A DNA stretch of 36,381 nt from an uncultured Odoribacter sp. (GTDB lineage: Bacteria > Bacteroidota > Bacteroidia > Bacteroidales > Marinifilaceae): contig CALUKF010000031.1 in assembly GCA_944321145.1 (NCBI GenBank), positions 1 through 36,381 on the forward strand, written 5' to 3'. A program made the position numbers and the translations under genes. Of this stretch, positions 1 to 5,691 are shown piece after piece; within the stretch, counting starts at the first letter, position 1; each line of letters begins with the position of its first letter. The notes below the pieces were generated by a model that saw only the letters and a program-made list of their open reading frames with translations, did not search any database and had not been told where the DNA came from.

Positions 1-330
1 AGAACGTGCCCAAGAATAAGTTTGGACAAATTTTGCAAGTCGGTAAACGAATCTGTTGAAATGATAATAACCATCTTCACCTTTGGCAAGATCACGCTCC
101 CAGTCTATGATAACAGTGTTTACTTTGTCTTTAAGATAAAACTTCAAAGCTATAGCCCAACTTTCAAATGCAGCTTCATCATCTTGCATGTTTGCTTTTA
201 GCCCTTTTACTCTTAATTTGAGCGTAAGACTCTTTTCTGCTGCGTCGTATGAATAATCATAAGAAGAAGGTATCTCTGCTCCGGGTTTTACTTTCTGTAG
301 AAACCCTAATATTTCATTTTTCATGTTCAT
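1..330 (-). CDS. hypothetical protein, 3' end cut by window edge
   Basis: An open frame of 110 codons runs on the minus strand from an ATG at 330 to the first base of the window without a stop, so the C-terminus lies outside. The protein begins MNMKNEILGF; a second in-frame ATG lies two codons later and an in-frame stop lies about 18 bp upstream of the first. It is a soluble-looking mixed alpha/beta sequence with a charged middle (LKLRVKGLKANMQDDEAAFE) and an aromatic-rich part near the cut (YYHFNRFVYRLAKFV). There is no signal peptide or membrane segment. I do not recognise the family. The gene is real judging by the long frame, good start and absence of a competing frame; function unknown. 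Confidence 0.65.
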   Translation of the reverse strand, partial: MNMKNEILGFLQKVKPGAEIPSSYDYSYDAAEKSLTLKLRVKGLKANMQDDEAAFESWAIALKFYLKDKVNTVIIDWERDLAKGEDGYYHFNRFVYRLAKFVQTYSWARS

Positions 331-416
331 AGTGAAAATCAATTAAATTGTAAATTATTATGTCATTCTATTTCTTTTATTAACGTGAGTTCAAAATAAG
401 TCTATAAAATATTCAT

Positions 417-782
417 TTGGAAAATAGGAACATAGCGATAAAAGCTTTAATTTTATCGTGCATAATTACAAAAGCAATTACCACCATGTTCTCAGAGGCT
501 AAAATTACGGAAATTTATTGCATGGCAGATGATTTTTGCAAGGAATTTGCGAATGTCCAAGAAAAATATTTGGTTACCGACAAAACAGCCAAACATCGTA
601 ACAAACCGAACAGGATGAGCGATGCGGAAATCATGGTTATCCTGATCTTGTTCCATTTAGGCAGCTTCTCCTTTGCCCTTGAAATCAGCTACCCCGTCGG
701 GCTGCTCATCGGTTTCGGGCTTCTTGCCTTCTTCCTCTGGAAAAGCCTGAAAACCACAGCAGAGCGGGACACTTTGTGCTGA
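417..782 (+). pseudogene. truncated IS982-like transposase N-terminus fused to a foreign tail
   Basis: The frame from the ATG at 486 starts MFSEAKITEIYCMADDFCKE and continues through HRNKPNRMSDAEIMVILILFHLGSF, which matches the N-terminal region of IS982-family transposases common in Bacteroidales. The match stops near position 660, after about 60 residues, long before the DDE catalytic residues. The remaining 40 codons (SFALEISYPVGLL, FGLLAFFLWKSL) encode a single hydrophobic segment of unrelated character with noticeably higher GC. The frame can be opened upstream from 417 but that part looks like shadow sequence. I read this as a transposase remnant joined by deletion to other DNA, probably non-functional. 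No inverted-repeat ends of a full IS are visible around it. Confidence 0.6.
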
Positions 783-856
783 ACCAAACAGAAATGCCGA
801 TCAGAGAGTTGTCCTGCTATCATCACGCAGCCATCACACCCTAATCAGGCAACAGA

Positions 857-938
857 CTTCTTACACCTTGCTTACGCCTTCGCTGGAAACTCAGTCAGGA
901 ACTCCCTCCCGGCAAAGGCGTAAGCAAGCACTAAGAAG
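857..938. repeat. imperfect 24-bp inverted repeat with 34-bp loop
   Basis: The arms 857-880 and 915-938 mirror each other. The inner 14 bases (CTTGCTTACGCCTT at 867-880 and its complement at 915-928) match perfectly, and the outer seven (CTTCTTA / TAAGAAG) also match, with mismatches only in the three bases between. It lies in the 187-bp gap between the transposase fragment and the 3' end of the minus-strand ATPase gene. There is no T-tract on either side, so it is not a classical terminator. It could be a remnant of a mobile-element end or a recombination site. Confidence 0.6.
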
Positions 939-955
939 AGTGTGGGACGAATCGA

Positions 956-968
956 GCGGTATAACCGC
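956..968. other. short hairpin after the DUF4143 ATPase gene
   Basis: GCGGT (956-960) and ACCGC (964-968) pair around a three-base loop, immediately after the ATPase stop codon on the minus strand. There is no T-tract, so it is at most a weak 3'-end structure. Confidence 0.3.
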
Positions 969-969
969 C

Positions 970-2346
970 TTAATGGCAAGGGATATTTGCTTTCTCTGTC
1001 CTCTCCCGCAAAAACCGCTTCAACAGGAACGCCAGAAAATACGGGAAAGTATAGAACTGCCCATTAAAGCCGACATTCTTGTACCCCAATTTGATGCCGT
1101 AGCGAATATCCTTGTACTTCTCGCGGTCGGACAAAAGCTTGTTCAGCGAGCGCGTGGCATTGTCTGCCGCCTTGACCTCTACGGGAACAAGCGAATCCTT
1201 GTCCCGCACGAAGAAATCCATTTCCAAAGTAGACTTCTCGTCCCGGTAGAAATACAAACCGTAACCTTGCTTGACCAGCATGTCACCCACGATGTTCTCA
1301 TAAATCGCCCCCTTGTACGTATTGAAATTCCGATTTGCCCGCAAATCCTCCTGCGACTCCTCATCCAGCGAAGCAATCAGCAACCCCGTATCCTGATAGT
1401 AGAGTTTGTACAACCTGGGATTGTAATTTCCCCGCAAAGGCAATTCCACCCGGTCAAGGCAATAGCAGACGTTCACAATGCCCGCATCCGCCAGCCAATC
1501 AATCGTCCCGATGTAATCCCGGTTTCTTGCCCCACGGGCGACTTTCGTAATCTGGAATTTCTTATTCTCCTGCCCCAGAAAGACGGAAATGTGCCGGTAA
1601 ATGTTCTTGATTTTTCCTTTGTCCAAACCCTGGGCATATTTCGTGATGTCCTCCTCGTAATCCAAAAGGAGCTGCCGTTGCAATTGCAAAGTGCCGCTAA
1701 AATTTTTGTTGTCAATATAAGCCTTCACCACAGCGGGCATCCCCCCAATCGTCATGTAATCCCTAAAAATATCGAACAACACCCCCAATTCCAATTCCGA
1801 AAAAGGAGCGACATCCCGCATGTGCGCATAAATCTCCTCAATCTGGGCAGGCGAATAGCCTTTTGCCCACAAAAACTCCTCGAAATCCATGGAATGCATC
1901 TCATAATCCTCCTTGTAACCCACGCTATTAGACTCGATTTCCCGATAATTGATGCCCATCAGCGAACCGGAACAGATGACATCAAACCTGCCGTCCAGTT
2001 TGAACGCCTTCAATACCGTAGCACAAGCCGGGCATTCCTGCATCTCGTCAAAAAAGAAAAGCGTGTCACCCGGCACAAATTCCAGCGACGGGTCAAGCAG
2101 GGAAATATTCTTCAAAATCGCGTCCACCTCATACCCGTCATTGAATATGGCTTTAAACTTACTCTGAAAAACAAAATTAATGGCAATGACATGCCTGTAA
2201 TTCGCTTGCGCAAAGGCAGTAATCGAAGCCGTCTTACCAATTTGCCGTGCCCCTTTGACAATCAAAGGCAGGCGGTCGGGATTGTTTTTCCAAGCCAGCA
2301 AATCATCATCTATTTTACGTTTTAGCAGTTCCATGTCCGATTTCAT
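970..2346 (-). CDS. AAA-family ATPase with DUF4143 C-terminal domain
   Basis: A 458-residue protein of the AAA_14/DUF4143 class, abundant in Bacteroidales and mostly uncharacterised. The Walker A loop is GARQIGKT (residues 32-39), Walker B is FFFDE (about 97-101), and the sensor-like CSGS follows near 125. The C-terminal domain holds a spaced E-M-D ... P-V-E-V-K-A pattern (about 374-393) that resembles a PD-(D/E)xK nuclease core; this resemblance is inference. No signal peptide. The start at 2346 is supported by a TACATTTG box 12-19 bp upstream, giving a very short leader. It stands alone on its strand, and the repeats at 2373-2452 sit over its promoter, which suggests self-control. Long frames on the opposite strand of this gene are shadows. 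Confidence 0.88.
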   Translation of the reverse strand: MKSDMELLKRKIDDDLLAWKNNPDRLPLIVKGARQIGKTASITAFAQANYRHVIAINFVFQSKFKAIFNDGYEVDAILKNISLLDPSLEFVPGDTLFFFDEMQECPACATVLKAFKLDGRFDVICSGSLMGINYREIESNSVGYKEDYEMHSMDFEEFLWAKGYSPAQIEEIYAHMRDVAPFSELELGVLFDIFRDYMTIGGMPAVVKAYIDNKNFSGTLQLQRQLLLDYEEDITKYAQGLDKGKIKNIYRHISVFLGQENKKFQITKVARGARNRDYIGTIDWLADAGIVNVCYCLDRVELPLRGNYNPRLYKLYYQDTGLLIASLDEESQEDLRANRNFNTYKGAIYENIVGDMLVKQGYGLYFYRDEKSTLEMDFFVRDKDSLVPVEVKAADNATRSLNKLLSDREKYKDIRYGIKLGYKNVGFNGQFYTFPYFLAFLLKRFLRERTEKANIPCH

Positions 2347-2357
2347 TTATACACAGG

Positions 2358-2365
2358 CAAATGTA
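2358..2365 (-). promoter_or_regulatory. -7 box of the DUF4143 ATPase gene
   Basis: On the minus strand the sequence reads TACATTTG, an exact TAnnTTTG match. The start codon is only 12 bp further on, so the transcript would have a leader of a few bases. No clear TTTG lies about 20 bp upstream; that position is occupied by the first copy of the 14-bp repeat. Confidence 0.5.
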
Positions 2366-2372
2366 CGAACAT

Positions 2373-2452
2373 TCCCACATTTTTCCAAGCATTTCGAACC
2401 CTAAATCCCACATTTTTCCGAGGGTTTTGAGGGTCAAATCCCACATTTTTCC
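2373..2452 (-). repeat. three 14-bp direct repeats at exactly 33-bp spacing in the ATPase promoter
   Basis: On the minus strand the word GGAAAAATGTGGGA occurs three times without mismatch, at 2373-2386, 2406-2419 and 2439-2452, so the period is 33 bp. The bases between the copies are only loosely similar. The copy nearest the gene overlaps the position expected for the -33 element. Perfect conservation of the word with diverged spacers suggests a protein-binding site rather than a recent duplication. The period equals three helical turns, placing the copies on the same face of the DNA. Confidence 0.75.
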
Positions 2453-2491
2453 TAAAAAGCGGCAGGGAAAAGCCCTCCAAGCCCTATCCTG

Positions 2492-3226
2492 TCATTGCCG
2501 GGCAGCAGTTTTGTGCTGTTGGTAAATACGCTTCACGAGGGCAGCGGCAGGCTGAACGGCTGCAGCCTTGCGCCCGCTGAACACCCAGCGGTCAAGGAAC
2601 GACAGGCGGGGACTGATGAAATGCACAATGGGACCCACAATGAGCGCGGCAATGACCGTGCCCTCGCGCACGCCATAGATGCCGGACATGAATATCCACG
2701 ATACCAAGCACGAGAGCGCGACCAGCGTGCTGTCGAACCCCAACTTCACGTAGCCGAAATCCTTCTTGAAACGCATCGCAATGACCCGCACGTAATATTC
2801 ACCGGGCGTCATCGCCACGTCCATCTTCACCTCCAGGGCAATGCCCGCCGCCAGAATCACGCACCCCGCCAGCAATGCGGCAATTTGTGAGAAATAAGCT
2901 TCGGGGTTCAAACCCGAAAGGATGCCCATGGAGCAGTCGATAGACAACCCGAAAAACACCGTGACCGGCAACTGCAAGAGGTAGAGCCGCCATTCCTTGC
3001 GCAGCCAGCGGCGGTTCATAAAGAGCGGTTCCGTAACCACAAACAGCACATTGATGACAATCGTCCACTCCCCCATCGTCAGACGGGTAAACAAACTCAG
3101 CACGTATGTAATGCTCGTAATCGGCGACGTGCCCAACAACGCCTTGGTGATAAACGCCACGCCAAAGGCATTGACGAAAAGCGAAACGACAAACAAAAAA
3201 TATCTTCTGAGCGTCTTAATATCCAT
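2492..3226 (-). CDS. YczE/YitT-type integral membrane protein (DUF6198-like)
   Basis: A 244-residue polytopic inner-membrane protein. It starts with a basic stretch (MDIKTLRRY) and a first membrane segment, followed by the family signature FGVAFITKALLGTSPI around residues 21-36, in which a small-residue kink is followed by T-SP-T. Four to five further hydrophobic segments follow, ending with a basic cytoplasmic tail (VKRIYQQHKTAARQ). Proteins of this family are predicted membrane proteins of unknown substrate. It is monocistronic, facing away from the lipoprotein genes. A TAATTTTG box (3251-3244 on the minus strand) lies 17-25 bp upstream of the ATG and supports the start. The family call rests on the signature; function is not known. 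Confidence 0.8.
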   Translation of the reverse strand: MDIKTLRRYFLFVVSLFVNAFGVAFITKALLGTSPITSITYVLSLFTRLTMGEWTIVINVLFVVTEPLFMNRRWLRKEWRLYLLQLPVTVFFGLSIDCSMGILSGLNPEAYFSQIAALLAGCVILAAGIALEVKMDVAMTPGEYYVRVIAMRFKKDFGYVKLGFDSTLVALSCLVSWIFMSGIYGVREGTVIAALIVGPIVHFISPRLSFLDRWVFSGRKAAAVQPAAALVKRIYQQHKTAARQ

Positions 3227-3243
3227 GTTCCCTATTTTGCCCG

Positions 3244-3251
3244 CAAAATTA
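3244..3251 (-). promoter_or_regulatory. -7 box of the DUF6198-like gene
   Basis: TAATTTTG on the minus strand matches TAnnTTTG and lies 17 bp before the start codon. No good -33 element was seen at 19-21 bp. Confidence 0.4.
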
Positions 3252-3605
3252 CAAACAAACGCCCCAAGGGTATCCCCTGCCCAAGGCTAATATTGGTTAA
3301 AAACGGGTGCGCCCTTCCGAAAGCCCAGGCACGCCGTCCGCAATAACCGGCACCCCTGCCAGGCTCAAAAAAATGACGGAAAAAAGCCTTAAAAAAGGGC
3401 ATGTAGAGTCCATTTTCGGGGACTTCCAGTTTTTAACATTTAAGGGGTATTGATTCCCAGCGGATTGCAACGCAGACTTCCAGTCCAAAACTCCCAACGT
3501 ACAGTCGATTTTTTTGCATCCTCCGATTTTGCTCCCTAAATTTGTTCGAGACGGAAGCACAACGCCCCGTCCAAAATCAATAATAACAAAACCAATTTCA
3601 AAAAC
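3252..3605. other. gene-free stretch between divergent genes
   Basis: About 350 bp without a convincing gene. The word GACTTCCAGT occurs twice (3421-3430 and 3475-3484), and a strong promoter for the lipoprotein genes lies at 3513-3544. The small frames on the minus strand here have no recognisable sequence and run across that promoter. Confidence 0.6.
3513..3544 (+). promoter_or_regulatory. Bacteroidetes-type promoter of the lipoprotein genes
   Basis: TTTG (3513-3516), 20 bp, then TAAATTTG (3537-3544): an exact match to the consensus in sequence and spacing. Transcription would start near 3550 and give a leader of about 55 nt before the ATG at 3606. Confidence 0.75.
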
Positions 3606-3746
3606 ATGAGAAAAACATTACAGGCACTGGCAGCCTTTCTGCTCCTCCTCACGTGGAGCTGCCCAAAAGAAGAAAGCCCCCTCACCGGGCAAACAGGCAA
3701 CACCATAGCCATCTCGCAGGTCACTACTCCAAAACATGCTCAATAA
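3606..3746 (+). CDS. 46-residue lipoprotein, possibly a truncated relic
   Basis: The frame starts MRKTLQALAAFLLLLTWSCP: a basic N-terminus, a hydrophobic core and a lipobox-like TWSC, with the acylated Cys at residue 19. The next residues (PKEES) fit the acidic signal that sends lipoproteins to the surface in Bacteroidetes. Only 27 residues follow the Cys (ending TPKHAQ), too few for a folded domain. The gene has the strong promoter at 3513-3544 and lies 21 bp before the next lipoprotein gene. It may be the stump of a longer lipoprotein that lost its body, or a genuine small lipoprotein. Confidence 0.6.
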   Translation: MRKTLQALAAFLLLLTWSCPKEESPLTGQTGNTIAISQVTTPKHAQ

Positions 3747-3767
3747 CAATCTATTAAACAACATAAT

Positions 3768-4235
3768 ATGCGAACGAATTATTTAAAACTTGGCAGTCTA
3801 CTCGCTATCCTATTATGTATCAGCTGCGAGGGACAAACGGAATGGATTCACAGAACATACTGGAACTACAACAACCAATCACAGGACACGCTCAAAATCA
3901 TTGGAGCCATAGAATCCAGTTATTCAACTAGTAATAATTTGAGTTTCACTCTATATCCCGGCGAGGGGAAAGGCATTCTTTGTGAAGTAGACGGAGGGGA
4001 AGAGGAACATCCAGAAGGGTTATTTTTCCCCTTTGATTCAACAAGTTGGCGAGGCACACAAACAAAAATGCTCATTATCAACAAAAGGGATTCCATTACA
4101 CTCTACACACACAGCGGAAGCCTTATGGATAAAAAGAATTATGCAGCAGAACGATTAGGTAAAAGGGTATTCCGTTTCACCTATACGTTTACAAACGAGA
4201 ACATAGAGGAACTTCTAAAAGAAAAACAAAAGTAA
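3768..4235 (+). CDS. lipoprotein, first of three tandem related copies
   Basis: A 155-residue protein with a type II signal peptide (MRTNYLKLGSLLAILLCISC, Cys at about 20) followed by EGQTEW. The mature part is rich in Tyr, Thr and Asn, and contains a repeated theme with its neighbours: an early W-I/Y-N segment, a middle region on 'LYPGEGKGI' and the C-terminal pattern FTYTFTNENIEELLKEKQ. That last pattern is nearly identical in the next gene. No known domain is recognised. It is probably co-transcribed with the 46-residue lipoprotein upstream (21 bp) and the next copy (42 bp). Its base composition is more AT-rich than the flanking core genes. Likely outer-membrane or surface location; function unknown. 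Confidence 0.8.
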   Translation: MRTNYLKLGSLLAILLCISCEGQTEWIHRTYWNYNNQSQDTLKIIGAIESSYSTSNNLSFTLYPGEGKGILCEVDGGEEEHPEGLFFPFDSTSWRGTQTKMLIINKRDSITLYTHSGSLMDKKNYAAERLGKRVFRFTYTFTNENIEELLKEKQK

Positions 4236-4277
4236 TCATAGGGATAGGCTGTGTCTCACCTATAAAAACGAAAGAAA

Positions 4278-4730
4278 ATGCAGACTCATCATTTAACACA
4301 TTGCATCAGCATCGTCATATTAAGCATCATCATTTCAGCATGTGCCAAAGAAGACGAGTATTCAAATGCCGATTGGATTTACCTCAATGAATCAAAATAC
4401 GAAATAACAATACAATACGGCATCGACCCAAGTAGTTACGGCGGTTATGAAAAAAATTTCATATTAAATCCCAATGCAAAGCATGTAATAGAAATCCGAT
4501 ATGACTTAGGATTTCCCAACATGCAAGCTCCTGATTTTATATGTCCTTATCGTGAAGGAGCCAGAATCACAATAAACCATCGTGTCTTTGAATTAAGAAG
4601 TCCAAACAGCATTGCACACATCATTAATTATCAAAGCCGTAAACTGGGATATAACTATTACCAATTTACCTACACGTTTACAGACGAATACATCGAAGAA
4701 CTTTTAAAATCAAAACAAGAACAAGAGTAA
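4278..4730 (+). CDS. lipoprotein, second of three tandem related copies
   Basis: A 150-residue protein: signal peptide MQTHHLTHCISIVILSIIIS followed by ACAKEDE, with the acylated Cys at about residue 22 and acidic residues at +2 to +4. The mature region includes DWIYLNESKYEITIQYG, equivalent to the W-x-Y-N segment of the first copy and to LYINESGAKIKM in the third. Its C-terminus FTYTFTDEYIEELLKSKQ is almost the same as in the first copy. This supports duplication within the cluster. No enzymatic motif. It is followed by a perfect 11-bp hairpin. Confidence 0.8.
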   Translation: MQTHHLTHCISIVILSIIISACAKEDEYSNADWIYLNESKYEITIQYGIDPSSYGGYEKNFILNPNAKHVIEIRYDLGFPNMQAPDFICPYREGARITINHRVFELRSPNSIAHIINYQSRKLGYNYYQFTYTFTDEYIEELLKSKQEQE

Positions 4731-4739
4731 GTACATCAC

Positions 4740-4768
4740 GTTGCTGCCGGAGAAATTCCGGCAGCAAC
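4740..4768. other. perfect 11-bp hairpin between lipoprotein copies 2 and 3
   Basis: GTTGCTGCCGG (4740-4750) pairs without mismatch with CCGGCAGCAAC (4758-4768) around a 7-nt loop. It is followed by an A-run rather than a T-run on the plus strand, so it is not a standard intrinsic terminator; it may attenuate transcription or protect the 3' end of the upstream message. Confidence 0.6.
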
Positions 4769-4783
4769 CTAAAAAAAATCAAT

Positions 4784-5239
4784 ATGTGGACGAAGCTTTT
4801 AATTATTGGAATAGCAAGTAGTTTTATTGTAAACTTAACAAGTTGCATGAAAAGTACATGTGGACCTGAACTCCACGTTGAAACGCTTTACATCAACGAA
4901 AGCGGTGCAAAAATCAAAATGTGCACCTACAGGACAAATTTATACGCTGATGGTCAAAGAGATTCCATTCCACGGGTCAAAGAATACCATTTGAATCCTA
5001 CAGACTCTGTAAAAATACAAGGAGAAGGACTATACCAATGGACAGATTCCGTTTTCGTCATCTTCAACGAAGAAAAAATATGGAAAAACTACCGGGACAG
5101 CGTGAATTTAACACCCAGCATTTACAACGGCAACGAATATCAAATCATCTACCCTATCCCGGAAAACAAATACCATGTTATTTGGATATTCCGTTTCACT
5201 CCTGAACACATTAAAGCGGCAACAGATTTAAAAGAATAA
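4784..5239 (+). CDS. lipoprotein, third and most diverged tandem copy
   Basis: A 151-residue protein with signal peptide MWTKLLIIGIASSFIVNLTSC (Cys at 21). The mature segment VETLYINESGAKIKMCTYRT aligns with the YLNES segment of the second copy, and the end (WIFRFTPEHIKAATDLKE) is a diverged form of the FTYTFTxExIEELLK ending. It carries three further cysteines (CMKSTCG, KMCTY) absent from the others. The start at 4784 is the only good ATG before the signal peptide. It is separated from copy 2 by the hairpin at 4740-4768 and followed by another at 5249-5278. Function unknown. Confidence 0.78.
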   Translation: MWTKLLIIGIASSFIVNLTSCMKSTCGPELHVETLYINESGAKIKMCTYRTNLYADGQRDSIPRVKEYHLNPTDSVKIQGEGLYQWTDSVFVIFNEEKIWKNYRDSVNLTPSIYNGNEYQIIYPIPENKYHVIWIFRFTPEHIKAATDLKE

Positions 5240-5248
5240 ACATTACAG

Positions 5249-5278
5249 GCGCGCTTGGCTTTTTATGACCAAGCGCGC
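5249..5278. terminator. 10-bp hairpin after the lipoprotein genes
   Basis: GCGCGCTTGG (5249-5258) pairs perfectly with CCAAGCGCGC (5269-5278) around a 10-nt loop containing a T-run. It lies 10 bp after the last lipoprotein stop codon. There is no T-tract after the stem, so terminator function is likely but not certain. Confidence 0.5.
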
Positions 5279-5371
5279 ACTGCAACAAAAAACAGCCCTG
5301 CAGCAAATCGAAGAAAAAGGCTATGCCCGCCTTCCCAAAGGCTGTAGGCAAGGCTTGGGCATGGCACAAAC

Positions 5372-5569
5372 CGGACTTGGGATAACAGTATCGGCTTTGT
5401 TATCCCTGATAAACGTGTAAGTATATATTCATGTTCTTTCCTTGAATATTTTTCGATGATTCTTCGATTTTAATCGAACGTGAATCGAAGGATAATCGAA
5501 CAACGAACGAAGATAGAAGCTATCACGTAACTATGGCGTATATCTGGCATAACTGAAATTCCAAGCCTT
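5372..5569. repeat. mirror dyad with helically spaced TTCGAT words
   Basis: The centre is at 5470.5, inside the palindrome TTCGATTTTAATCGAA (5463-5478). To the right, AATCGAA occurs at 5472, 5483 and 5494 (11-bp steps) and is followed by CGAACGAAG. To the left, TTCGAT occurs at 5463 and 5453 and TTGAAT at 5443 (10-bp steps). Further out, pairs still mirror the same centre: ACGTG 5414-5418 with CACGT 5524-5528, CAGT 5386-5389 with ACTG 5552-5555, and TTGG 5377-5380 with CCAA 5561-5564. It fills much of the gap between the lipoproteins and the next gene. See the matching structures at 25337-25526 and 34949-35126. Confidence 0.65.
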
Positions 5570-5643
5570 GTCCAAGCGGGGAGCAAGGGAGGGGCAAGCG
5601 GGACGGGCGCATTACGTTAAAATATGGAAATCCTGCCGATAAT

Positions 5644-5671
5644 CGCGTTCAATGCTTTATCTTTGAACGCG
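5644..5671 (+). promoter_or_regulatory. -7 box of the ArnT-like gene inside a 9-bp inverted repeat
   Basis: CGCGTTCAA (5644-5652) and TTGAACGCG (5663-5671) are perfect inverted repeats with a 10-bp centre. The -7 box TATCTTTG (5658-5665) lies in the centre and runs into the right arm. The ATG at 5692 is 26 bp downstream. No good -33 box is visible. The overlap suggests an operator that controls promoter access. Confidence 0.55.
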
Positions 5672-5691
5672 TTATTATAATTTGGGTTGAT

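Larger units (their letters stand above)
5279..5691. other. gene-free stretch holding a dyad and a promoter
   Basis: About 410 bp. It contains the mirror dyad at 5372-5569 and the dyad-covered promoter at 5644-5671. A 72-codon frame can be opened from an ATG at 5265 to a stop at 5481-5483, but it runs into the repeat words and resembles nothing known. Confidence 0.6.

Noticed and set aside
868-2325. A 485-codon plus-strand frame opposite the DUF4143 ATPase
   Set aside because: It is the mirror of a well-supported gene with Walker motifs; its own sequence shows no domain and has unnatural composition.
5265-5483. A 72-codon frame after the third lipoprotein
   Set aside because: It starts inside a hairpin loop and ends inside the TTCGAT words; it has no recognisable feature. 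It may be a relic.
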